Assembly: GCF_004123905.1 (NCBI RefSeq)
Contig: NZ_MZXW01000057.1
Location: 62,001-126,000, forward strand
Length of the DNA stretch: 64,000 nucleotides
Direction of reading: 5' to 3'
From: Bradyrhizobium betae
Lineage (GTDB): Bacteria; Pseudomonadota; Alphaproteobacteria; Rhizobiales; Xanthobacteraceae
Shown here: one piece after another, positions 16,508 to 24,850 of the stretch
How positions within the stretch are numbered: position 1 is the stretch's first letter
Layout: the number at the start of each line of letters is the position of its first letter
Position numbers and translations under genes: made by a program
The notes under the pieces: model-generated
What the model was told of the DNA's origin: nothing
Databases searched by the model: none
What the model saw: the letters and a program-made list of their open reading frames with translations, nothing else

Positions 16508-18295
16508 ATGTTGCGCGCCGTCGTCCCCTACGTCGCACAGGCCGCCGCGCTCGGCGCTGCGCTCGCACTGCCCGCCTTCGTCGGCGCCAACTCCTATGCG
16601 CTTTTCGTCGCGACCCAGCTCGGCATCTACGTCATCGCGGCGATCGGCCTCAATCTGCTCGCCGGCTATGCCGGCCAGGTCTCGCTCGGGCACGCCGCCT
16701 TTGTTGCAATCGGCGCCTACTCGGTCGCGCTTCTAACCGTCGATCATCATTGGCCGTTCTGGGCCGCGGCCGTGGTCGGGATGGTGCTGGCGGCCGGCCT
16801 CGGCGTGCTCGCCGCCCTGCCCGCGTTTAGGCTCAACACCTGGTACTTCGCCTTCATCACGCTCGCCTTTGCGCTCGTCTTCGAGAAGATGATCGTCGAA
16901 TGGCGCTGGCTGACGAAGGGCTTTGCCGGCGTCGTTGGGGTGCCGCCACCCTCCGCCTTCGGTCACGAATTCGGCCCGCGGCCGCTCTATTATACAGTGG
17001 TCGCAGTCACCGTCGTCGCCTTCATCCTGGTGCGCAATATCGTCCATTCGCGTTTCGGCCGCGCTTTCGTCGCCGTGCGCGACGTCGAGCCGGCGGCGCT
17101 TGCGATCGGGGCCTCGCCGCAGCGGACCAAGCTCACAGCCTTCGTGATCTCGGCTGCGCTCGCGGGCGTCGCTGGCGCCTTCTTCGCCGTGCAGAAAACG
17201 GTGGTCACGCCGGACGACTTTACCGCCGACTTCTCGATCTTCTTCCTGCTGACCGTCGTGCTCGGTGGCCTCGGCACGCCGTGGGGACCGATCATCGGCG
17301 CGCTCGTGTTCTTCCTCATCCCCGAACTGCTGGCCGGCCTGCAAAGCTGGCGCATGCTGATCTATGGCGGCCTGCTGCTCGGCCTCATGCTATTCGCGCC
17401 GCATGGCCTCTACGGCGCGCTGCGCCAAGCGTGGCGGCGCTTTGCTCCGGCACCGCCAAAAGCAGGTGCTGCTGCGGACGCCTCGGAGGCCAGAGAACAC
17501 CCGCCGATCGCGGGGCTTGCACTCGACATTTCCGGCCTGCGCAAACAATTCGGCGGCGTGCTCGCGCTCGACGGGGTGGATCTTTCCGTCCCCGCCGGAA
17601 GCTGCTGCGCCATCGTCGGGCCAAACGGCTCCGGCAAGACCACGCTGCTCAATCTCGCCAGCGGATATTATGTGCCCGATGCCGGCAGCGTGAAGATCGG
17701 CGGGGTGGAGGCGCTCGGCTCCAGCGCACAGAAGATCGCCGCCCGCGGCGTCGGACGCACCTTCCAGACCCCGAGGCTGATCGCCGACCTGACGGCGCTC
17801 GACAACGTCATGCTCGGCGCCTACACGCGTGAGCGCGCCGGGCTACTTGCGACGGCGCTGCGACTGCCCTCCGCCCGCGCCGAAGCACGCCGATTGCGGC
17901 AGGAGGCGCTCGGCTTCCTGCACTTCGTCGGCGTCGCCGACCGCGCCGATGTCGAGGCCGGCGAGATTCCGCACGGCCAGCAGCGGCTGATCGAGATCGC
18001 CCGCGCGATGATGGGCGGCGCACGGTTGATCCTACTCGACGAGCCCGCAGCCGGGCTATCGATGTCCGAGTTGGAGCGGCTCGAACGGCTGATCATGCGC
18101 ATCTGCGGCCTCGGCGCCACGATCGTCATCGTCGAACACCATCTCGATCTCGTCGCCAATGTCGCAAGCGATGTCACCGTTCTCGATCGCGGCACCGTGC
18201 TCGCCGCGGGCAAGCCTGCCATGGTGTTCAACGACGAGCGCGTGATGCGGGCCTATATGGGCGAGCGGGCGCTGAAAGCAGGGGTGCCCGCATGA
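16508..18295 (+). CDS. fused LivM-type permease and LivG-type ATPase
   Basis: A 595-residue fusion. Residues 1 to about 310 form a LivM permease (GLNLLAGYAGQVSLGHAAF; FLLTVVLGGLGTPWGPI). A Pro/Ala-rich linker (about 312-335) leads to an ATPase of about 255 residues with Walker A GPNGSGKT, the GRTFQTPRL region, a PHGQQRLIEIARA signature and Walker B LILLDEPAAGLS. The start at 16508 is three bases from the LivH stop. Such fusions are common in Bradyrhizobium and relatives. It provides one membrane and one nucleotide-binding half of the transporter. It overlaps the LivF gene by four bases. Confidence 0.93.
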   Translation: MLRAVVPYVAQAAALGAALALPAFVGANSYALFVATQLGIYVIAAIGLNLLAGYAGQVSLGHAAFVAIGAYSVALLTVDHHWPFWAAAVVGMVLAAGLGVLAALPAFRLNTWYFAFITLAFALVFEKMIVEWRWLTKGFAGVVGVPPPSAFGHEFGPRPLYYTVVAVTVVAFILVRNIVHSRFGRAFVAVRDVEPAALAIGASPQRTKLTAFVISAALAGVAGAFFAVQKTVVTPDDFTADFSIFFLLTVVLGGLGTPWGPIIGALVFFLIPELLAGLQSWRMLIYGGLLLGLMLFAPHGLYGALRQAWRRFAPAPPKAGAAADASEAREHPPIAGLALDISGLRKQFGGVLALDGVDLSVPAGSCCAIVGPNGSGKTTLLNLASGYYVPDAGSVKIGGVEALGSSAQKIAARGVGRTFQTPRLIADLTALDNVMLGAYTRERAGLLATALRLPSARAEARRLRQEALGFLHFVGVADRADVEAGEIPHGQQRLIEIARAMMGGARLILLDEPAAGLSMSELERLERLIMRICGLGATIVIVEHHLDLVANVASDVTVLDRGTVLAAGKPAMVFNDERVMRAYMGERALKAGVPA

Positions 18296-19065
18296 AGGCC
18301 ACGGTCTCCCTGCCACTGCTATCGGCCAGCAATGTCGACGCAGGCTATGGCCACGTCCGCGTGCTGGAGAACGTCTCCATCGATGTGCGCCAGGGACGCA
18401 TCGTCGTGCTGGTCGGCCGCAACGGCGCCGGCAAGTCGACCTTGCTGCGTGCCTTGTCCGGCCTCAATCGGCCGACCTCGGGCAAGGTCACTTTCGATGG
18501 AAGCGACATCACGACCGCGCCGCCAAATGCCATCGTCAAGGCCGGCCTGCTGCATGTCGCCGAAGGCCGGCGGCTGTTTCGGCGCCAAAGCGTTGCCGAC
18601 AATATCGAGCTCGGTCGCTATGGCCTGCGCCTGACCGAACAGGACCATCACTGGCGCGTCGAATGTATCCACCAGCTCTTTCCGATTTTACGCGAAAAGA
18701 TGGAACTGCCGGCCGGCAGCCTGTCCGGCGGCCAGCAGCAGATGCTCGCCATCGCGCAGGCGATGATGCGCGAGCCGAAGCTGCTGATGCTCGACGAGCC
18801 GTCGCTCGGGCTTGCGCCCGTGCTGGTGGACCAAGTGCTGGCCGCCATCCTCACGCTAAGGGCGCAGCGCGTCGCCATTCTCCTCGTCGAGCAGATGGTC
18901 GAGCGCGCGCTCGAGATTGCCGACGACGCCTATGTCATGCAGAACGGCCGCGTCATCACCAGCGGCCCGGCCGCCGAAATCGCCGCCGGCGCCGCCCTGC
19001 ACGCCGCGTTCATGGGCGAGCACGGCGCGCCGCATCATTCCGAAGCACGACAGGGCCGACCATGA
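18292..19065 (+). CDS. branched-chain-type ABC transporter ATPase, LivF family
   Basis: A 257-residue ATPase. Walker A is GRNGAGKST near residue 40, the signature is LSGGQQQMLAIAQAMM, and Walker B is LLMLDEPSLGLAP. VAEGRRLFRRQSVADNIELG is the LivF-type Q-loop region, here with a basic segment. It overlaps the fused permease-ATPase gene at its start and the carboxyltransferase gene at its end (ATGA at both junctions), so uptake and carboxylation are tightly co-expressed. Confidence 0.93.
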   Translation: MKATVSLPLLSASNVDAGYGHVRVLENVSIDVRQGRIVVLVGRNGAGKSTLLRALSGLNRPTSGKVTFDGSDITTAPPNAIVKAGLLHVAEGRRLFRRQSVADNIELGRYGLRLTEQDHHWRVECIHQLFPILREKMELPAGSLSGGQQQMLAIAQAMMREPKLLMLDEPSLGLAPVLVDQVLAAILTLRAQRVAILLVEQMVERALEIADDAYVMQNGRVITSGPAAEIAAGAALHAAFMGEHGAPHHSEARQGRP

Positions 19066-20642
19066 CCTCGCATCCGGACGCCGGACAACGGCAGATTCTC
19101 GCAGACATCGAGAGCGAGCGCGCCAAATTGATGGACGAGGCGCGTCCCGAGGCGATGAAGCGGCTGGCCGAGCGCGGCCGCCTGTCGCCGCGTGCGCGGA
19201 TCGCACGGCTGGTCGACCCCGATACGTTCGACGAGATCGGCGCGCTCGCATCCGAAGAATCGGAAGCCGGCCAGCCGCATCCGCGCGACAAATCGCCGGC
19301 CGACGGCGTCGTCACCGGCACGGCGCGCATCGACGGGCGGCCCGTCGCGATCGTCGCGCAGGATTTCAGCGTCTTCGGCGGCAGCATCGGCAAGCTCGGA
19401 AGCGCCAAAACCCATCGCATGGTCAGAATCGCCATCCGCCGCGGCATCCCCGTGGTCATGATGCTCGACGGCGGCGGCCACCGGATCCAGGGCGGACAGA
19501 ACTCGCGGCACTTCGCCCAGGCCAACAGCATGTTTCACGACCTCGCGCGGGCGTCGGGCTGGATTCCGATGGTGGCACTGATGCTGGGCGCAGGCTTTGC
19601 CGGACCGACCAACTACGCGGGCCTTGCCGATCTCGTGATTATGGTGCGCGGCCAGTCCGTGATGGGCCTCGCGGGACCGGCGCTGGTGAAGGCTGGAACC
19701 GGCGAAGACACCGACCAGGAGACCCTCGGCGGCGCCGCGGTTCAGGTCGACAAGCAGGGCCTTGCCGATCTCGGCGTCGCCAACGAGGACGAGGCTTTTG
19801 CGGCAGCCAGGCGCTTCCTGTCCTATCTGCCGGCGAACGCGCGCAAGCCGCTGCCCGTGGCCGCAACCAACGATCCCGCCGACCGCGGCGACGAGGCGCT
19901 GCTCGACATCGTGCCGCCCTCGACGCGGCGCGCTTACGACATGCGCCAGATCGTCAGCGGCATCGCCGACACCGGCAGCCCGTTCGAGATCAAGCCGACC
20001 TTCGCCGCCAACCTCATCACGAGCTTCGCGCGGCTCGGCGGCCGGCCCGTCGGCTTCATCGCCAACCAGCCGATGCGCATCGGCGGCATCCTCGATGCCA
20101 ACGCCTGCGAGAAAGGCGCCCACTTCATTGCGCTCTGCGATGCCTATGGCCTGCCGTTGATCTCGCTCATCGACGTGCCCGGCTTCTACATCGGCTCGGC
20201 GGCGGAACGCACCACACTCGGGCGGCGCAGCGCCAAGCTGATCCACGAATGGGGCCATGCCAGCGTGCCGCGCGTCTCGGTGGTGATCCGCAAGGGCTTT
20301 GGCCTCGGCTATTTCGCCATGAACGGCGGCCGCGCCTTCGATTCCGATGCGTCCTTTGCCTGGCCGTCGGCGCAGATCTGCGCGATGTCGATCGAGGGCG
20401 CGATCGATGTGGCATTCCGGAAAGAGTACATGTCGGCCCCCGATCCGCAGGTCCGCCGGCGGGAGATGATCGAGGAGACGCGCGCGCAGACCGGCTCCAT
20501 CCACGCGGCCGAGGGTTTCGGCGTGGACGACGTGATCGATCCGCGCACCACACGCCGGCGCATCATCGAGATCTTCGCGCAGGCACCGCCGCGGCGCGAG
20601 CCCGATCAACCGCCAAAATTCCGGTCGATCGCGCCGATCTAG
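19062..20642 (+). CDS. acyl-CoA carboxylase carboxyltransferase subunit
   Basis: A 526-residue PccB-type carboxyltransferase. Its N-terminal half has RLAERGRLSPRARIARLVDP and VVMMLDGGGHRIQGGQ, and its second half has PVGFIANQPMRIGGILD, FIALCDAYGLPLISLIDVPG and GRAFDSDASFAWPSAQICAM. The start overlaps the LivF stop. Compared with 10397-11914 it is a distant paralogue. There is no biotin carboxylase or carrier gene next to it, so it must borrow them, perhaps from 10043-10264 or from elsewhere. It probably carboxylates the acyl-CoA made by the ligase at 21902-23572. The exact substrate is unknown. Confidence 0.9.
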   Translation: MTSHPDAGQRQILADIESERAKLMDEARPEAMKRLAERGRLSPRARIARLVDPDTFDEIGALASEESEAGQPHPRDKSPADGVVTGTARIDGRPVAIVAQDFSVFGGSIGKLGSAKTHRMVRIAIRRGIPVVMMLDGGGHRIQGGQNSRHFAQANSMFHDLARASGWIPMVALMLGAGFAGPTNYAGLADLVIMVRGQSVMGLAGPALVKAGTGEDTDQETLGGAAVQVDKQGLADLGVANEDEAFAAARRFLSYLPANARKPLPVAATNDPADRGDEALLDIVPPSTRRAYDMRQIVSGIADTGSPFEIKPTFAANLITSFARLGGRPVGFIANQPMRIGGILDANACEKGAHFIALCDAYGLPLISLIDVPGFYIGSAAERTTLGRRSAKLIHEWGHASVPRVSVVIRKGFGLGYFAMNGGRAFDSDASFAWPSAQICAMSIEGAIDVAFRKEYMSAPDPQVRRREMIEETRAQTGSIHAAEGFGVDDVIDPRTTRRRIIEIFAQAPPRREPDQPPKFRSIAPI

Positions 20643-20698
20643 CACCGGAGCAGGCCGCGGCGCACGCAAGCGACATTGAAATAAAAGGGAGGAGTGCC

Positions 20699-21898
20699 AT
20701 GACGACCCAACGCAACCTGGACCGCCGCCTGTTTCTCGGCAGCGCCGCGGCACTCGGCGCCAGCGCCCTGCTCCGGCCGGCCTTCGCCGCGGACGACACC
20801 TTCAATGTGGGCTGGGTGCGACCGACGACCGGCCGGCTCGCCTCCTCCTATGCTCCGCTCTATATCGGCGGGCTGATCGCGATCGACGAGATCAATGCCA
20901 GCGGCGGCGTGATGGGCCGCAAGATCGTGCGACAGGAGGAGGACGACGAAGCCTCTCCCGCACGCGAGCCCGCCGTCGTCAAGAAACTCCAGGAAGCCGG
21001 CGTCCGCTATATCTGCGGCCCCACCGGATCGAGCCAATCGCTGGCTGCACTCGCGGTCACGACCCCGGCCAAGACCATCACCACCATGTATGCGATCGCC
21101 TCGGAGGCCGGGGACGGCACGCGCTACCCCTGGCACTATCAATGCACGTTCAATTCCGACCTCCAGGCGGAGATGGCGTCGCGCTACCTCGTCGAGACAC
21201 TGAAGCTGAAGAAGATCGGCATTCTTCAGGAGAACACCGCCTATGGCGAGCAGGTCGTGGCGGCCTGCCACACCATCCTGAAGAAGCTCGGCGTAAGCCC
21301 GGTGGGGGTCGAGGTGTTCCCGATCACGGCGCCGGACCTCAACGGCTATGTCGGCAATTTGCGCAAGGCCGGCGCAGACGGCGTGCTGTACTGGACCGGC
21401 TCGACGCCGATCACAGCCAAGGGCTTCAACTCCATGCACAGCCAGAAATACTATCCGGCGATCGCCGGCCACAGCGCATTGTTCGCGGATTCGCTGCTCG
21501 ATCTCGTGCCCGCGGAAGCGCTACAGAACGCGGCCGGCACCTACTACAAGACGCTGACCTGGAGCGACAAGGACGAGATCGGGACCCGGCAGATGGACTT
21601 CGCGAAGAAGGCGAACGCCTTTCCCGAAACCAAGGAGACCGGCGTCAATGTCGCCGCCTCGCCGTTCTATGACTTCCTCCACATGGTGCGCGCGGCGATC
21701 GAACAGGAGAAGTCGTTCGATCCCGAGAAGGTCAAGCGCGCCATGGATGCGACCAAGGACTACAAGGGCCTGCTCGGCAATCTGAACTTCACGCCGACCA
21801 ATCACGCCGCGATCTCGATCGAGGACATGACGATGGCAACGCTGCTGTCGGGCCGCGATCCCAAGGCGATGGCGGTGTTCCGCAAGCGCGCGATCTAG
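20699..21898 (+). CDS. ABC transporter substrate-binding protein (Peripla_BP_6)
   Basis: A 399-residue receptor with a clear twin-arginine leader (LDRRLFLGSAAALGASALL, cleavage near AFA). The start at 20699 follows AAGGGAGGAG. The mature sequence begins FNVGWVRPTTGRLASSYAPL and parallels 14381-15616 through GPTGSSQSLAALAV and LNFTPTNHAAISIEDM. It follows the carboxyltransferase by 56 bases and precedes the ligase by 3. Together with 14381-15616 it gives this operon two receptors, presumably for related ligands. Confidence 0.9.
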   Translation: MTTQRNLDRRLFLGSAAALGASALLRPAFAADDTFNVGWVRPTTGRLASSYAPLYIGGLIAIDEINASGGVMGRKIVRQEEDDEASPAREPAVVKKLQEAGVRYICGPTGSSQSLAALAVTTPAKTITTMYAIASEAGDGTRYPWHYQCTFNSDLQAEMASRYLVETLKLKKIGILQENTAYGEQVVAACHTILKKLGVSPVGVEVFPITAPDLNGYVGNLRKAGADGVLYWTGSTPITAKGFNSMHSQKYYPAIAGHSALFADSLLDLVPAEALQNAAGTYYKTLTWSDKDEIGTRQMDFAKKANAFPETKETGVNVAASPFYDFLHMVRAAIEQEKSFDPEKVKRAMDATKDYKGLLGNLNFTPTNHAAISIEDMTMATLLSGRDPKAMAVFRKRAI

Positions 21899-21901
21899 GA
21901 A

Positions 21902-23572
21902 ATGGCGGACATGCAAGGCACCAGCGCAGCAGCGACGCCCTGGAGCGACCCGCGCGTTCTGGCGCCCGAAATCTGCGTCCTGCGCGACGTTCTCGACCGC
22001 AATGCGGTGGACATCCCCGACAAGGTCTTCGTCCGCTTCGACGACGGCCACGAGTGGACCTACGCCCAGACCCGCGCGACCGTTCGCCGCGCCGCCGCGG
22101 CGCTGCAAGGCATGGGGGTTGCCCAAGGAGATCACGTCCTCACTTGGCTGCCCAACAGTCCGGATGCGCTGCGCATCTGGTTCGCCATCAACTACATCGG
22201 CGCCGTCTACGTCCCCATGAACATCGCCTGGCGCGGACAGGTTCTGGAGAACGCCGTCCGGATCTCCGGCGCGAAGCTACTCATCTCGCACGCAGGGCTC
22301 GTGGACCGACTGCGCGACATCGACCGCTGCGCGCTGACCGACCTGCTGCCGATCGGGCCGGACGCCGGCGACAAACGGCTTTCCGGCTTCCGTCATCATG
22401 ATGCCGCTGAGCTCTCCGTGTCCGCCGAGCCGGAGCCTCTGCAACAGCCGATCATGCCCTGGGACAACCAGATGATCATCTACACGTCGGGCACGACCGG
22501 CCCGTCGAAAGGCGTGCTCTGCACCTACATGCATTGCGCCTCCAGCGCGCTCGCTTTCGCACCGCTGACGGCGGACGATCGCAACCTGGTCAATCTGCCG
22601 CTGTTCCACATGAGCGGCACGGGGGCGGTCTACCGCATGCTGGTGAAGGGCGGATCGATCGCGCTCGTCAAATCCTTCGACACGCGCTCGTTCTGGGACA
22701 CGGTGCGGCGAACGCAATCCACCTATTTGACCCTGCTCGGCGCCATGCTGCCCTTCCTTCTCAAGGAGCCGCCGGGTCCGGGCGACCGCGACCATACGCT
22801 GCGCGTCGTCAACATCGTGCCGCTGGCCGACGGCTTTAGGGAGTTCGGCGAGCGCTTCGGCGTCGAGGTCTACACAGTGTTCAACATGACCGAGACCTCA
22901 TGGCCGATCATCTCCGAGCGCGCTCCGGAGACACTCGGCACCTGTGGCCGTCCCCGCCCCGGCGTGTTTGCCCGCATTGTCGACGAAAACGACGTCGAGA
23001 TCGCACCGGGCAAGACCGGCGAGCTCGTCTTGCGCACGGATGCGCCCTGGGCCATGAGCCATGGCTATTACGGCAATCCGGAAGCGACCGCGCGGGCCTG
23101 GCGCAACGGATGGTTCCACACCGGCGATGCCTTCCGCCAGAACGAGCGCGGCGAGTTCTTCTTCGTCGACCGCATCAAGGACGCGATCCGGCGGCGCGGC
23201 GAGAACATCTCCTCGTTCGAGGTCGAGGCCGCGATCAACGCACACCCCGACGTCCGCGAGGTCGCGGTCGTCGGCGTTCCCAGCGAGTTCGGCGAGGACG
23301 AGGTGCTGGCCGTGGTCGCACCGGGCGCCGGACGAACGATCGACGCTGCCGCCCTGATTGAATGGCTGCGGCCGCGGCTCGCGCATTTCATGATCCCGCG
23401 CTACATCCGGATCATGCGGGAGCTGCCGAAGACGCCGACACAGAAGGTGCAGAAGCACCTGCTGCGTGCCGACGGCCTCGCCAGTGACGCATGGGACCGC
23501 GAAGCGGCCGGGCTCAGAGTCCGCCGCGAGAAACTCGCAAGCCTCGGCGGCGCCGGAGACATCGGCCGATGA
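21902..23572 (+). CDS. acyl-CoA synthetase, class I adenylate-forming
   Basis: A 556-residue AMP-forming ligase. Motifs are YTSGTTGPSKGVLCTYMH, MTETSWPII, GWFHTGDAFRQNERG, RRRGENISSFEVEAAIN and PKTPTQKVQKH. It is a close paralogue of 11911-13542 and 31919-33547. Its stop overlaps the start of the racemase gene (ATGA), so acid activation and stereochemical conversion of the acyl-CoA are coupled. This pairing argues for a 2-methyl-branched acid as substrate, which is an inference from the neighbour. Confidence 0.92.
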   Translation: MADMQGTSAAATPWSDPRVLAPEICVLRDVLDRNAVDIPDKVFVRFDDGHEWTYAQTRATVRRAAAALQGMGVAQGDHVLTWLPNSPDALRIWFAINYIGAVYVPMNIAWRGQVLENAVRISGAKLLISHAGLVDRLRDIDRCALTDLLPIGPDAGDKRLSGFRHHDAAELSVSAEPEPLQQPIMPWDNQMIIYTSGTTGPSKGVLCTYMHCASSALAFAPLTADDRNLVNLPLFHMSGTGAVYRMLVKGGSIALVKSFDTRSFWDTVRRTQSTYLTLLGAMLPFLLKEPPGPGDRDHTLRVVNIVPLADGFREFGERFGVEVYTVFNMTETSWPIISERAPETLGTCGRPRPGVFARIVDENDVEIAPGKTGELVLRTDAPWAMSHGYYGNPEATARAWRNGWFHTGDAFRQNERGEFFFVDRIKDAIRRRGENISSFEVEAAINAHPDVREVAVVGVPSEFGEDEVLAVVAPGAGRTIDAAALIEWLRPRLAHFMIPRYIRIMRELPKTPTQKVQKHLLRADGLASDAWDREAAGLRVRREKLASLGGAGDIGR

Positions 23573-24693
23573 GCGGTCCGCTCGCCGGCCTGCGCGTGGT
23601 CGAGATGGCCGGCATCGGTCCAGGCCCATTCTGCGCCATGCTGCTGGCGGATCTCGGCGCAGAGGTCGTCCGGATTCGCCGGCCGGGCGGCAGCATGTTC
23701 GACACCGAGCCACGCTTCGACGTGACCGGGCGTGGCTGCCGCTTTGTCGATCTCGACTTGCGCGAGAGCGACGCAGTCACAAACGCTCTCGCCCTGATCG
23801 AGAAGGCCGAGGTACTGATCGAGGGCTATCGCCCGGGCGTGATGGAGCGCCTGGACCTTGGACCCGACATCTGCCTCGCGCGCAATCCGCGTCTCGTCTA
23901 TGGCCGCATGACGGGCTGGGGCCAGGACGGCCCGCTCGCGCAGCGCGCCGGGCACGACATCAATTACATCGCCCTGACCGGAGCGCTGCATGCGATCGGC
24001 CGGCCCGGCTCGCCACCGCCGCCGCCGCTGAACCTGGTCGGCGACTTCGGCGGCGGCGCGATGTTCCTGGCCTTGGGCGTCATGGCCGCCCTGCTGGAGG
24101 CCCGCGCCTCAGGCCAAGGACAGGTGGTCGACGCCGCCATGACCGACGGCGTCGCCCTGCTGGCTGCAGGACGCTATGCCGGCCGCGCCTCTGGACGCCA
24201 GAGCAACGAGCGCGGCGACAATCTGCTCGACGGTGGCGCGCCGTTCTATGACACCTATGAATGCGCCGACGGAGAATTCATCGCGCTTGGTGCCATCGAA
24301 CCGCAATTCTATGCCCGTTTCCGCACGCTTTGCGGATTGACCGACCCACTGTTCGACGACCAGATGAACAAGTCAAAATGGCCGGCGCAGAAGCATCAGC
24401 TCACGACGATGTTTCGCACCCGGAGCTGCGCCGCGTGGATCGCGCTTCTCGGAAACGACGACACCTGCATCGCGCCCGTGCTCGACTGGGACAAGGCGCC
24501 CAACGACCCGCACAACATCGCGCGCAGCACCTTCGTCACGATCGACGAAGTGATCCAGCCGGCCCCGGCGCCGCGCTTCAGCCGCACGCCGGCAACGCTG
24601 CCGCGCTCCGCCCGCATCTCCGGCGACGACACAGGCGAGGTCCTGCACCGTTGGGGGCTCGCACAGCCGCTGGTCGACCGCCTGCTGGCGTGA
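23569..24693 (+). CDS. alpha-methylacyl-CoA racemase (CaiB/BaiF family)
   Basis: A 374-residue class III CoA-transferase-family protein. It matches the alpha-methylacyl-CoA racemase branch: GLRVVEMAGIGPGPFCAMLL at the N-terminus, GRMTGWGQDGPLAQRAGHDI with the catalytic His at 129, NLVGDFGGGAMF with the catalytic Asp at 159, and DGGAPFYDTYECADGEF. The His-Asp spacing of 30 is the same as I recall for the mycobacterial racemase MCR. It interconverts 2R and 2S methyl-branched acyl-CoAs so that S-specific beta-oxidation can proceed. It is the last gene of the operon and overlaps the ligase gene. A simple CoA-transferase is less likely. Confidence 0.9.
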   Translation: MSGPLAGLRVVEMAGIGPGPFCAMLLADLGAEVVRIRRPGGSMFDTEPRFDVTGRGCRFVDLDLRESDAVTNALALIEKAEVLIEGYRPGVMERLDLGPDICLARNPRLVYGRMTGWGQDGPLAQRAGHDINYIALTGALHAIGRPGSPPPPPLNLVGDFGGGAMFLALGVMAALLEARASGQGQVVDAAMTDGVALLAAGRYAGRASGRQSNERGDNLLDGGAPFYDTYECADGEFIALGAIEPQFYARFRTLCGLTDPLFDDQMNKSKWPAQKHQLTTMFRTRSCAAWIALLGNDDTCIAPVLDWDKAPNDPHNIARSTFVTIDEVIQPAPAPRFSRTPATLPRSARISGDDTGEVLHRWGLAQPLVDRLLA

Positions 24694-24780
24694 CGTCACG
24701 TCTCCCTCACCGATCGCGACGCCCCTTCATCCGGCGGGCGCCGAATACCGTCAACGGATCGACGCCGCCATTCATGTAAA

Positions 24781-24796
24781 GATATTGACATATATC
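24781..24796. promoter_or_regulatory. candidate MarR operator upstream of SBP gene
   Basis: GATATTGACATATATC carries GATAT and ATATC arms and lies 55 to 70 bases before the start of the SBP gene at 24851. On the opposite strand, the palindrome at 31252-31268 reads the same except for one extra A (GATATTGACATAATATC), and the flanks also agree (GTAAA versus GTAAT before, CG after). Two sites this alike, one of them beside a MarR gene, point to one regulator. Confidence 0.55.
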
Positions 24797-24850
24797 GACC
24801 TCCGTGAAAACGTGGATGCAAAGATCTAATGAAACCACGGGGAGGACAGA

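Noticed and set aside
19035..20753. 572-codon open frame on the minus strand opposite the carboxyltransferase gene
   Set aside because: Same effect; composition is His/Arg/Asp-rich and without motifs.
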